From assembly GCF_021535135.1 (NCBI RefSeq), contig NZ_CP091036.1, positions 1,674,001-1,738,000 on the forward strand: a stretch of DNA of 64,000 nucleotides. The letters run 5' to 3'. Source of the DNA: Antarcticibacterium sp. 1MA-6-2 (GTDB taxonomy: Bacteria > Bacteroidota > Bacteroidia > Flavobacteriales > Flavobacteriaceae). This document shows, in pieces, positions 29,429 to 38,290 of this stretch (its first letter is position 1; the number at the start of each line of letters is the position of its first letter). Under the pieces are notes generated by a model. The model made no database searches, was not told the origin of the DNA, and saw only the letters and a list, made by a program, of their open reading frames with translations. Made by a program: the position numbers and the translations under genes.

Positions 29429-30418
29429 ATGCTAATAGTTTCGAATTACCATTACATAAGAGAGAATTTCAGTGCAGAATTCCCCAGCATTTTTGGAGTA
29501 ACTCCCAAACAATTCAAGGCGCAGTTGGAGGAATTGGGAAAGGCGGGAACTTTTATTTCTCAGGAGGAATTACTGCAATTCAAGAACCGGGAGTTTGATA
29601 AGAATTACATCCTCATTACATTTGATGATGGTCTTAAGGAGCAGTCTGAACTAGCTAAACCAATTCTTGATGAGATGGGAATTCCATTTATCTTCTTTAT
29701 AAACACTTCCAATTTCCTGGAAAGGAACGTCTCTCTTGTACATAAGATCCACCTGGTTCGCTCCCATTTATCTTCAGAAGACATACTGGATGAACTAAAA
29801 AAGAATTCTTCCTTAAATTTAAATACGGAAGAAAAGGCATTAGCTATTGCCCATTACAATTATGATAAGGATCAAACAGCTCATCTTAAATACCTGCTGA
29901 ATTTTAAGCTGAGCGTAAAGAAGCAGCAGGAGTTAATTGATCCTTTGTTTAATTACCTTTTTGATGAAGGGAAAGTGGCTTCAGAATTATATTTTGATGA
30001 TAACATGTTACAGGAGTTGTCCCGCGAAGGTTACCTTGGGTCTCATTCCCATAACCACCTTCCTTTAGGAAATTTATCGCAGAAGGAACTTGAGCAGGAG
30101 TTATCTCACACACAACAGTTTTTTCAGGAAAAGTTTGGCCGCCCGGCTGCTTCCATCAGTTATCCCTATGGTTCTTTTGAAGCCTGTACCGGAATTTCAG
30201 AATTAATAGAAAGCCATGACTTTAAATTAGGTTTTACGATGGAGCGGGCAAAAAATCTATCTCTAAAAGAAGATTCTTTGTTACTTTCCCGATTCGACTG
30301 TAACGATATGCCTCTAGGAAAAAATGAACTTTTCGCGGCGGAAAATTTATTTCAGAATAATTTATTAAGAAACTGGTACAAGAATGAAAATAGTCCTTCT
30401 CACAAGCGAAAGCCTTAG
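29429..30418 (+). CDS. Polysaccharide deacetylase family protein
   Basis: 329 residues. YILITFDDGLKEQSELAKPI (about residue 63) has the TFDDG motif of NodB-type carbohydrate esterase 4 domains, in which the aspartates hold the metal and act as base. YLGSHSHNHLPLGNLSQKEL (about residue 203) supplies the HSHxH metal ligands. AASISYPYGSFEACTGISEL corresponds to the RxPY/G region. No signal peptide is visible, so it may act on a cytoplasmic sugar intermediate. It overlaps the formyltransferase gene by 35 bp, which implies coupled translation. The pair may deacetylate and then reformylate an amino sugar. Confidence 0.83.
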   Translation: MLIVSNYHYIRENFSAEFPSIFGVTPKQFKAQLEELGKAGTFISQEELLQFKNREFDKNYILITFDDGLKEQSELAKPILDEMGIPFIFFINTSNFLERNVSLVHKIHLVRSHLSSEDILDELKKNSSLNLNTEEKALAIAHYNYDKDQTAHLKYLLNFKLSVKKQQELIDPLFNYLFDEGKVASELYFDDNMLQELSREGYLGSHSHNHLPLGNLSQKELEQELSHTQQFFQEKFGRPAASISYPYGSFEACTGISELIESHDFKLGFTMERAKNLSLKEDSLLLSRFDCNDMPLGKNELFAAENLFQNNLLRNWYKNENSPSHKRKP

Positions 30419-31187
30419 GCATAAATATATAGCTGCTCAGCTTGCTGAAGAACTTCAGCTGGCATTGGTCATTACTGAAAAAAAGTCTGCTGCCATTCAG
30501 GATACCACTAAGTTAAAAAAGGAAGACGCCAGCTTTGTTTCTACACATTTCAAAGCCAGGAACAGGAGCGAATCCTATTTTTTTAAAGATTTCCAGGATT
30601 TCCCAAAGGAGGTTCCGCAGCTAAAAATGCCTCACGAGAGCATTAACAGCCAAATAGTTAAATCTGTTGTAGATAGCCTGGAGCCTGATTATCTGGTTCT
30701 TTTCGGCACCTCCATTATTAAGGACCCAATACTGAAAAAATATTCCGGGCGCATTATCAATTTGCATCTTGGACTATCTCCTTACTATAAAGGTTCCGCT
30801 ACAAATATTTTTCCCTATAACTACAACGAACCTGAATGTGTTGGTGCTACTATTCATTTAGCAACATCAAATGTAGATGACGGGCCTGTGCTGCATCAGC
30901 TAAAGCCGGAAATTGAACTTGGAGATGATTTACACAATATTGGAAATAAAACAATTTTACAAACCGGAAAAATACTACCGAAGGTCATAAAAGCTTTATC
31001 GGAGAAGAAGATCGTTGCGCAGAAACAAACAAGCGTAGGCAGGATTTGCAGGAACAAAGATGTCACTCCTGACTTGCTTAGGAAGATCTATTCAAAATTT
31101 GAGGATGGAATGATCAGGGAATATTTGAAAGAGAAGGAAAGCCGGGATAAGCAGAAGCCGATTATTGAATTAAGTTTTCAGTTATAG
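30384..31187 (+). CDS. Methionyl-tRNA-formyltransferase-like sugar N-formyltransferase
   Basis: 267 residues. IINLHLGLSPYYKGSATNIF (about residue 126) and CVGATIHLATSNVDDGPVLH (about residue 152) hold the Asn-His...Asp triad of formyl transferases that use N10-formyltetrahydrofolate. The protein lacks the C-terminal tRNA-binding domain of true Fmt, and the normal SLLP is replaced by LGLSP. Family members in polysaccharide clusters formylate the amino group of nucleotide-linked sugars. Its position between a deacetylase and the nonulosonate genes suggests an N-formylated residue in this glycan. The exact substrate is unknown. Confidence 0.8.
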   Translation: MKIVLLTSESLRHKYIAAQLAEELQLALVITEKKSAAIQDTTKLKKEDASFVSTHFKARNRSESYFFKDFQDFPKEVPQLKMPHESINSQIVKSVVDSLEPDYLVLFGTSIIKDPILKKYSGRIINLHLGLSPYYKGSATNIFPYNYNEPECVGATIHLATSNVDDGPVLHQLKPEIELGDDLHNIGNKTILQTGKILPKVIKALSEKKIVAQKQTSVGRICRNKDVTPDLLRKIYSKFEDGMIREYLKEKESRDKQKPIIELSFQL

Positions 31188-31383
31188 GCTTTCAGTTGTA
31201 TGGTTAAATTTTCTGGTAATTATTTGGTGTGGTCAAAAAAGGGTGGAAAGTGAAAAGAGGAGTAGAGAAAGTCAGCACGAGTTCGTACTTTAGCTTAGCA
31301 TACTTTTTCAATTTTCGGTTTTAGAGAAATTTTTCAAAAGAAAGCGGAAAACGAGAACTGCGAACGAAAACAGAAGACGACAT

Positions 31384-32382
31384 ATGTTCATTATTGCCGA
31401 AATAGCCCAGGCCCACGATGGGTTTTTGGGAATTGCCCATTCTTACATCGATGCCTTATCTAAAACAGGTGTTGATGCCGTCAAATTCCAGGTTCATATT
31501 GCCGAAGCGGAAAGCAGTATTCACGAACCTTTTAGAGTAAAATTCTCTACACAGGATAAATCACGTTTTGACTACTGGAAACGAATGGAGTTTTCTGTAG
31601 AACAATGGCAGGAACTAAGAACTCATTGTGATGAAGCCGGAGTGGAATTTATGGCATCTCCATTCAGTAATGCGGCGGTGGATCTACTGGAAAAATTGGA
31701 AGTCAAACGATACAAGATCGGATCGGGGGAAGTAAATAATTTCCTGATGCTGGAAAAAATTGCCAATATCTGGTAAACCCATTATCCTCTCTTCCGGAAT
31801 GAGTTCTTTTGAAGAGCTGGATCGCACGGTAGAATTTCTTCAGAAAAAAAACATAAAATATTCTGTTTTACAATGTACTACCGCCTATCCCACCCAGTCG
31901 GAAAATTACGGGCTGAACGTGATTCAGGAATTAAAAGAGCGCTATGGAGTGCTTGGTGAGGTTATTCTGATCATTCCGCCAGAATCGAAACCTGTATTGC
32001 TGCCACTGCCCTGGGAGCAGAGATCCTTGAATTTCACGCGGTGTTCAGCAGGAAAATGTTTGGACCTGATGCAAGTTCTTCTTTAGAAATGGCAGAGATA
32101 AAACTATTGGTTGCAGCGGTAAAAAATATTCAAAACGCACAGAAACATCCTGTTGACAAAAATAATACTTCCCATTTTTCAGATTTAAAAAACATATTTG
32201 AAAAATCTCTGGCGGTTAATAAATCCTTGCCTGCAGGACATATTTTCACTTTCAAAGATCTGGAAGCGAAAAAGCCCAAAGGATATGGAATTGCAGCTTC
32301 GGAATTTCAGGAAGTAATTGGAAAAAAGCTGAATAAAGATCTTAATCAGTGGGATTTTTTGAAGGAGGGGGATTTAAATTAA
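31384..32382 (+). CDS. neuB: N-acetylneuraminate synthase family protein (frame broken at 31768 and 31951)
   Basis: MFIIAEIAQAHDGFLGIAHS and GVDAVKFQVHIAEAESS are the NeuB N-terminus. FMASPFSNAAVDLLEKLEVK and YKIGSGEVNN line the PEP site, and YSVLQCTTAYPTQSENYGLN follows. Breaks occur at 31768 (ATCTGGT) and 31951 (GCTTGGT). Restoring ACCGGT and GCCGGT gives NTGKPIILSSG and YGVPVGYSDHSARIET, the latter being the conserved metal-site GYSDH, and then ALGAEILEFHAVF. The corrected length is about 331 residues, including a short C-terminal SAF-like domain. It condenses PEP with a ManNAc-type sugar to a nonulosonic acid. Confidence 0.88.
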
Positions 32383-32819
32383 AAAATAGTGTATTACCAG
32401 TATTACCGTCACTTCGAGTGTTTTTCCTGAACGATAGAGAAGGAAAAATGTATCGAGAAGTGCTGTGGAGTTCCAGCTTCCAAAGGATCTCGATACATTT
32501 TTTCTGGAAGCTACCGCTCCCATATAAAACACTCGATCTGACGAAAGAGAAGCTGAGAATGTAAAACTTTAAAGGAGGGGATTTATATAAAGTAGTTAAT
32601 TCACCGTAATGCTTTCACTTCTAGTATTTTCCACAACAACAGAGAATTAAAAAGTATAATGAGAAGTGATTATATTTTCAACTTCTAATGGATCTCGATA
32701 CATTTTTTTGGTCGTTCCCGCTCCCATAAAAATACTCGATCTGACGGCAAGGAATAGAGGAGATTGACAATAGCAGGTTAACATTTTTTCCTATTTTAGT
32801 CCGACCTTAAAACCAATAA
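32383..32819. repeat. Two copies of a nested inverted-repeat element
   Basis: 437 bases between neuB and neuC without a gene. Copy 1 (about 32410-32545) has a perfect 15-bp inverted repeat, 32444-32458 against 32488-32502 (core TGTATCGAGA/TCTCGATACA), nested in an outer 10-bp pair, 32415-32424 against 32526-32535. Copy 2 (about 32615-32745) keeps the outer pair (32623-32630 against 32729-32736) and the right inner arm, but its left inner arm has decayed. Both end with CTCGATCTGACG. They look like short palindromic intergenic elements that could fold in RNA or DNA. Confidence 0.65.
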
Positions 32820-33980
32820 ATGCCGAAGCGTAAAATTTGCGTAGTCGTTACCGCCCGCCCTTCCTACAGCCGAATAAAATCTGCTTTAACAGCCATACAA
32901 GAACACCCGGACCTGGAATTGCAATTAGTAATTGCTTAGCTCTGCTTTACTTGACAGATATGGAAACGCGGTGGACTTCATTGAAAAAGATGGCTTCCCA
33001 ATTTCGGCAAAAGTATTCATGGTACTAGAGGGTGAGAATCCCACTACTATGGCCAAAACTACAGGACTTGGAGTCATGGAACTTACCAATGTATTTTACA
33101 ACCTGAAACCCGATGCAGTAATTACCATTGCCGACAGGTATGAAACAATAGCCACTTCCATCGCTGCTGCTTATCAAAATATTCCGCTGGTACATATCCA
33201 GGGCGGGGAAGTTACGGGGAGTATAGATGAGAAAGTCCGACATGCAAATACCAAACTTGCCGACCTTCATTTCGTATGCAGTGAAGATGCAAGGGAACGG
33301 GTGATCAAATTGGGAGAAAATCCCAAACAGGTGATTAATACCGGTTGCCCTTCCATTGACCTTGCAAAACAAATCGACGAATATCCTTACCTGGATTTTA
33401 ATCCGCTGGAGAAATATGGTGGTGTTGGTGCTGCCCTTGATTGGGAGAAAGGATATATTGTAGTGATGCAACACCCTGTCACGACAGAATATAAGGAATC
33501 TAAAAAACACATCCTTGAAACCCTGAAAGCTGTTAAAGCCATTAATTATCCAACCTTCTGGTTTTGGCCCAATGTAGACGCAAGCTCTGACGGAACTTCA
33601 AACGGAATAAGGTCTTTCCGGGAATTGGAACAACCACAGAATATTCACTTTTTTAAGAATATGCAACCTATGGATTTCCTTAAGTTATTAAAAAGCTCCA
33701 AAGCATTGATAGGAAATTCCAGTGCGGGGTTAAGAGAATGTGCATACCTGGGTTTACTAAGTGGTAAACATCGGGAACTAAGCAACACAGAAGGAACCGT
33801 GCAGACAACGTTACAGATGTAGGTTACGAACAATCAGCTATAGAAGAAGCGATACGAAATGCTATTGAAGCTGAGAAATTTAAAAAATCCACTATTTATG
33901 GTAATGGAGATGCAGGAGTTAAGATTGCTGAAATTCTGGCTACATCGGAATTGACTTATAGTAAAACGATCTCTTATTAA
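32820..33980 (+). CDS. neuC: UDP-N-acetylglucosamine 2-epimerase, hydrolysing (frame broken at 32934, 33756 and 33777)
   Basis: It begins MPKRKICVVVTARPSYSRIK at 32820. FVCSEDARERVIKLGENPKQ, then INTGCPSIDLAK, and YIVVMQHPVTTEYKESKKHI are NeuC blocks, and ALIGNSSAGLRECAYLG is the nucleotide-binding loop. Restoring GCCGGC at 32934 gives LVIAGSALLDRYG. Restoring ACCGGT at 33756 and ACCGGC at 33777 gives LPVVNIGNRQHRR, the expected NIGxRQxGR motif. The corrected length is about 385 residues. The enzyme hydrolyses UDP-GlcNAc (or a derivative) to the ManNAc-type sugar used by NeuB. One intact ACCGGT survives at 33340-33345 inside this gene. Confidence 0.9.
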
Positions 33981-33991
33981 CCTATCCTACT

Positions 33992-34166
33992 CAATCAATT
34001 CCTTACCCCGGCCCTAAAGGGAGAGAATTGATTCAGAAAAATTAAATTAATATTGACATACTTTTCCCGCCACCCTTTAGGGAGGGAAAAAGCAGGAAAA
34101 GAATCGCTTAGAGAATTAAGGTAAATCAATTCCTTACCCCAGCCCTAAAGGGAGGGAATTGATTCA
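33992..34166. repeat. 131-bp double-palindrome repeat, left part of array
   Basis: Palindrome A (about 33992-34034; core CCCTAAAGGG flanked by inverted CAATTC/GAATTG arms) is followed by a ~22-bp AT spacer and palindrome B (about 34060-34100; core CCCTTTAGGG between CTTTTCCC and GGAAAAG arms). A short spacer containing CGCTTAGAGAATTAAGG leads to the next palindrome A at about 34123-34166. The same point recurs exactly 131 bp later (33996, 34127). This second unit is opened by the DUF559 gene. Confidence 0.85.
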
Positions 34167-34231
34167 GATAATCGATTAAAAAGTAGTGCTCTTAGAGAAA
34201 GTTATCCAAAAATGTTTATTCTTAATCCAAA

Positions 34232-34627
34232 ATGAAAAAAGATGACCCATATCATGATAACAGTATGTTCAAAGGGGCACCTGCTGAGAATTTTAAAAAG
34301 GCAGAAAAGTTGAGGAGCAATATGACTGAAGCTGAATTAATTCTTTGGAGTAAATTAAAAGACAATCAATGGGGTTTTAAATTTAGACGACAGCATCCTA
34401 TTCACCTTTTCATTGTCGATTTTTATTGCCACCAAAAAAAACTGGTAATTGAAATTGACGGTGCTTATCACAATGCAGAGGAGCAAATCAATAGAGATAA
34501 AGAAAGAACTATGTTATTAAAATTTCAAGATTTAAACATTATTCGATTTACAAATGATGATGTTGTTAACAAAACCAATCAAGTCCTCAAAAAAATAGAA
34601 AAAGAATTAAATTCCTTCCCATTGTAA
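34232..34627 (+). CDS. DUF559 / Vsr-like endonuclease-domain protein inside repeat array
   Basis: 131 residues, intact. MTEAELILWSKLKDNQWGFK, then FRRQHPIHLFIVDFYCHQKK, then LVIEIDGAYH give the glutamate, aspartate and E-x-D pattern of the PD-(D/E)xK nuclease fold shared with very-short-patch repair enzymes. DLNIIRFTNDDVVN is the usual C-terminal strand. It lies between palindrome A (34123-34166) and palindrome B (from about 34665) of one repeat unit, replacing the short spacer of other units. The family's function is not established. The arrangement suggests a nuclease that acts on, or moves, these palindromes. Confidence 0.85.
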   Translation: MKKDDPYHDNSMFKGAPAENFKKAEKLRSNMTEAELILWSKLKDNQWGFKFRRQHPIHLFIVDFYCHQKKLVIEIDGAYHNAEEQINRDKERTMLLKFQDLNIIRFTNDDVVNKTNQVLKKIEKELNSFPL

Positions 34628-34659
34628 TTATAGGAATTATTTTTAAGTAGTATAAAGAA

Positions 34660-35110
34660 CTAAAATACTTTTCCCACCACCCTTTAGGGAGGGGCAAAGC
34701 AGGAAAAGAATCGCTTATAGAATTAAGGTAAATCAATTCCTTACCCCGGCCCTAAAGGGAGGGAATTGTTTCAGAAAAATTAAATTAATATTGACATACT
34801 TTTCCCGCCACCCTTTAGGGAGGGGCAGAGCAGGAAAAGAATCGCTTAGAGAATTAAGGTAAATCAATTCCTTACCCCGGCCCTAAAGGGAGGGAAATGA
34901 TTCAGAAAAAATTAAATTAATATTGGCATACTTTTCCCGCCACCCTTTAGGGAGGGGCAAAGCGGGAAAAAATCGCTTAGAAAATTAAGGTAAATCAATT
35001 CCTTACCCCGGCCCTAAAGGGAGGGAATTGATTCAGAAAAATTAAATTAATATTGACATACTTTTCCCGCCACCCTTTAGGGAGGGGCAAAGCGGGGAAA
35101 GAATGGCGTA
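34660..35110. repeat. 131-bp double-palindrome repeat, right part of array
   Basis: The array resumes with palindrome B at about 34665. It continues A (34732), B (34798), A (34863), B (34929), A (34994), B (35060-35105). Reference points 34734, 34865 and 34996 are 131 bp apart. Copies differ by only a few bases, so amplification is recent. It ends about 50 bp before neuA. The stretch 34628-35157 holds no gene. Confidence 0.85.
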
Positions 35111-35157
35111 GAGAATTGGAGTAAGTCCATATATTATATTTGATACTGAAAATTTAA

Positions 35158-35880
35158 ATGAAAGTACTAGGAATCATTCCCGCCCGGGGCGGTAGTAAAG
35201 GTATTCCCGGAAAGAATATAAAATTACTGGGAGGAAAGCCTTTGCTTGCTTATACCGCAGATTCGGCTACGGCTTCAAGGTTTCTGAGCCGGGTGATCCT
35301 GAGCAGTGATAATTCCGGAATTATTTCCATAGGAAAAGAATTTGGCTTAGAAGTGCCGTTTGTAAGGCCGCAGGAATTAGCGGGAGATGGTACCAAAAGT
35401 CTGGAGGTGATACAGCACGCTGTGAAATTTTTGAAAGAAAAGGGGGAGGAATATGATGCTGTTTGTTTACTTCAACCCACTACTCCACTCCGCTCCTCCG
35501 GATTTATTGATACCGCTATTGAAAAATTTATACAGGGAAATTATGATTCTGTGATTTCGGTAAGAGAAGTTCCTGCGGAATTTAATCCGCACTGGATCTT
35601 TGAAGAAAAAGATGGAAACCTAAAAATTGCCACGGGAGAAACAGAAATTATTTCCCGCCGCCAGGACCTGCCGAAGGCTTACCACCGTGACGGGGCTATA
35701 TATATTACCAAAACCGCAGTGCTACTGGAGCAAAATTCTCTTTACGGAAACAACATCGGGTTTATTGACACTACTGGAAGTTCATTTGTGAATATTGACA
35801 CTCCTGAAGATTGGGAGGAAGCAGAAAAATTAGTGGAAAGTGGAAAGTGGAAAGAGGATAGTCTGGGCGGAAAAAATTAG
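35158..35880 (+). CDS. neuA: Acylneuraminate (CMP-nonulosonate) cytidylyltransferase
   Basis: 240 residues. VLGIIPARGGSKGIPGKNIK is the CTP-binding N-terminal motif, FLSRVILSSDNSGII and EYDAVCLLQPTTPLRSSGFI follow, and YHRDGAIYITKTAVL is the later family block. The enzyme activates the nonulosonic acid with CTP for transfer to the glycan. With neuC and neuB just upstream it completes the minimal pathway. The C-terminal tail ESGKWKEDSLGGKN is encoded by a GTGGAAA heptamer repeat (35832-35855) and is probably not part of the conserved enzyme. No transferase of a known sialyltransferase family is in the window. Confidence 0.92.
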   Translation: MKVLGIIPARGGSKGIPGKNIKLLGGKPLLAYTADSATASRFLSRVILSSDNSGIISIGKEFGLEVPFVRPQELAGDGTKSLEVIQHAVKFLKEKGEEYDAVCLLQPTTPLRSSGFIDTAIEKFIQGNYDSVISVREVPAEFNPHWIFEEKDGNLKIATGETEIISRRQDLPKAYHRDGAIYITKTAVLLEQNSLYGNNIGFIDTTGSSFVNIDTPEDWEEAEKLVESGKWKEDSLGGKN

Positions 35881-35935
35881 GGGCTTTCAACACCATATAA
35901 ATTTATACATAATCCAATATACAGATTTTTAGAAG

Positions 35936-37659
35936 ATGTGCGGAATAGCAGGAATTATAGGAAAAAATGCAAAGGAGGTGGAGCTCCAGGTGATGCTCGA
36001 AAAACAGGCTCATCGGGGTCCTGATCACACCTATGCTTTCGTTGATGCGGGATTTGCGGCCATAGGTCATAACCGTCTTTCTATCATAGATCTTTCTGCT
36101 GATGCTAATGAACCTTTTACAGATAATTCCGGCAAATTCTATTTAACCTTTAACGGAGAAATATACAACTACAAAGAGTTAAGGGAAGAACTGAAAAATT
36201 TTTACCAGTTTCATACCTCCTCAGATACTGAAGTCCTTCTCGCCTCTTATTTACGCTGGGGAAAAGACTGTTTGCAGAAGTTTAGGGGAATGTTTGCTTT
36301 TGCTATCTGGAATTCTGAAAAAAAAGAACTTTTTGCTGCGAGGGATAGATTTGGAGTAAAACCATTTTTTTACTCTGTGGAGGGAGATTCCCTGTATTTC
36401 AGCAGTGAAATAAAATCACTTCAGCACCTTCCCGGCAGAAGAGAACCCAGGGAAGAAGTTTGGGCTTCTTATTTCAGCTACGGCTCTTATGGAATGCCGG
36501 AAGAAACCTTTTTCAATAATATTCAGCAGTTGCCTGGCGGCCATTTTTTGAATTTCTCCAACGGGAAATTATCTATAGAAAAATGGTATAATTTTGAAGT
36601 GGAAGTTGCAAAAATCCCTACAGACTACAGTTTTTCGGAAGCAAAAGAAAAATATTATGAACTTTTGCAGGAAAGTATTTTGCTGCGTTTCCGGGCAGAT
36701 GTGCTTAGGTGGGATTTAATATTAGTGGCGGGGTAGACAGTTCCCTCCTCCTGGCACTGGTAAATCATTTTGAGGACAAAAGAAATATCAATGCCTACAC
36801 TTTCTATACAGGAGACGAGCGATATGATGAACTGCCATGGGTAGAGCAGATGATCGCTACCACCGAAAATCCTTTGGTTAAAGTAAAACTTTCCGGGGAA
36901 GAGGTACAAAGCAAGGCATTTCAACTGAGCAATTCACAGGATGAACCATTCGGGGGAATTCCGACCCTCGCCTATTCCCAAATATTTGAACAGGCACGCA
37001 AAGATGGTGTAAAGGTGCTATTGGACGGACAGGGAATGGATGAGCAGTGGGCAGGTTACGATTATTATCTTCAGGATGGAGGTTCAGAAAAAACTATCCA
37101 GGGATCCGGGAATAAAAATCCATTCCGCATAAAGGTTCTGAATAAAAAATTTGCAGCCCTTGCAGTAAAACCGGCATATCCTCAAGCTTTTGATAACAGG
37201 TTACAGAATATGCAGTACCGGGACCTTTTTTATACTAAAATTCCCCGGGCTTTGAGATTTAATGACCGCATTTCCATGGCATTTGGAGTGGAACTGCGGG
37301 AACCTTTTCTGGACCACAAGCTGGTGGAATTTGCCTTTGCTATGCCGCCTGAATTTAAGATCCGGAACGGTGTTGGCAAATATATGCTGAGGGAACTATT
37401 AAAACCTTTGGTTCCTGAAAACATTTCCTACGCTCCCAAGCGCCCCCTCCAAACCCCGCAGCGGGAATGGCTCGGGAATGAGTTATCAGCTTTTACTGAA
37501 GTTCAACTGGAGAAACTAAAAACATCCCCTATAGCAGATTGGTTTGATTTTGCAGAAGTGGAGAAGGAATGGAAAGCTTTTAAAGCCGGAGATAACGAAA
37601 CAAGTTTCCATATCTGGCAGTGGGTAAATGCTTCAATAATTTTTGGAGGAAATGATTAA
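35936..37659 (+). CDS. asnB: Asparagine synthase-like glutamine amidotransferase (frame broken at 36703)
   Basis: It starts MCGIAGIIGKNAKEVELQVM, with the Cys-2 nucleophile of class II glutaminase domains. HRGPDHTYAF and FNGEIYNYKELREEL bind glutamine. The frame breaks at 36703-36710 (GCTTAGGT). Restoring GCCGGT gives RADVPVGFNISGGVDSS, the SGGxDSS ATP-pyrophosphatase loop of the synthetase domain. Corrected length is about 573 residues. In polysaccharide clusters such proteins can amidate uronic or nonulosonic acids, so a role in glycan amidation is as likely as asparagine synthesis. One intact ACCGGC occurs at 37170-37175. Confidence 0.88.
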
Positions 37660-37699
37660 TTTTTTCAGCAATTTGATCCAACATAGATAGTTACTCGTT

Positions 37700-38290
37700 T
37701 TAGGTAGCAAGAGAGTGGAGAGTGGACAGAGGGCAGTGGACAGTGGACAGTGAAATGGAGTTAGTGCCTGGAAAGTAAAAAGTCCCAGCTTGGCAATCTT
37801 TGCTGCGCTAAAATTAAAACCACCGGACCCGGCAAAAACGGCTTATCTCACCCCTACCGACTAAAGACTAACTACTCTTTTTTGACCTCTGACCACTAAC
37901 CACTCCTCTAACGACTAAAGACTAATTACTATTTCTGTCCTCTGCCCACTGACCACCCCTCTAACGACTAAAGACTAACCACTATTTTCTGTCCTCTGCC
38001 CACTCACCACTCCTCTAACGACTAAAGACTAATTACTATTTCTGTCCTCTGCCCACTGACCACCCCTCTAACGACTAAGACTAATCACTATTTTCTGTCC
38101 TCTGCCCACTCACCACCCCTCTAACGACTAAAGACTAACGACTCTTTTCTGACCTCTGACCACCCCTCTAACGACTAAAGACTAACGACTCTTTTCTGCC
38201 CACTGTCCACTGACCACCCCTCTAACGACTAACGACTAAAGACTAACTACTCTTTCCTAACCCCTGCCCACTCCTCTAACCACTATAGAC
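37700..38290. repeat. Heptamer-based low-complexity array between convergent genes
   Basis: The gap between asnB (plus) and the patatin gene (minus) is filled by short degenerate repeats. At 37710-37760 the plus strand reads runs of AGTGGAC/GTGGAGA. From about 37850 to 38285 it reads the opposite sense (GTCCACT, GACCACT, GCCCACT) combined with TAACGACTAAAGACTA words. Higher-order units of roughly 50-54 bp beginning CCTCTAACGACT repeat at least seven times. The two opposed blocks can pair into a very long hairpin, which would suit a transcription barrier between convergent genes. No gene is present. Confidence 0.75.

Noticed and set aside
33992..35110. CRISPR array
   Set aside because: Repeats are 131 bp and palindromic, spacers are not unique, and no cas gene is present.
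37850..38285. CRISPR or structured RNA in the 50-54-bp repeats
   Set aside because: The units are degenerate low-complexity heptamer words without constant repeats and unique spacers.
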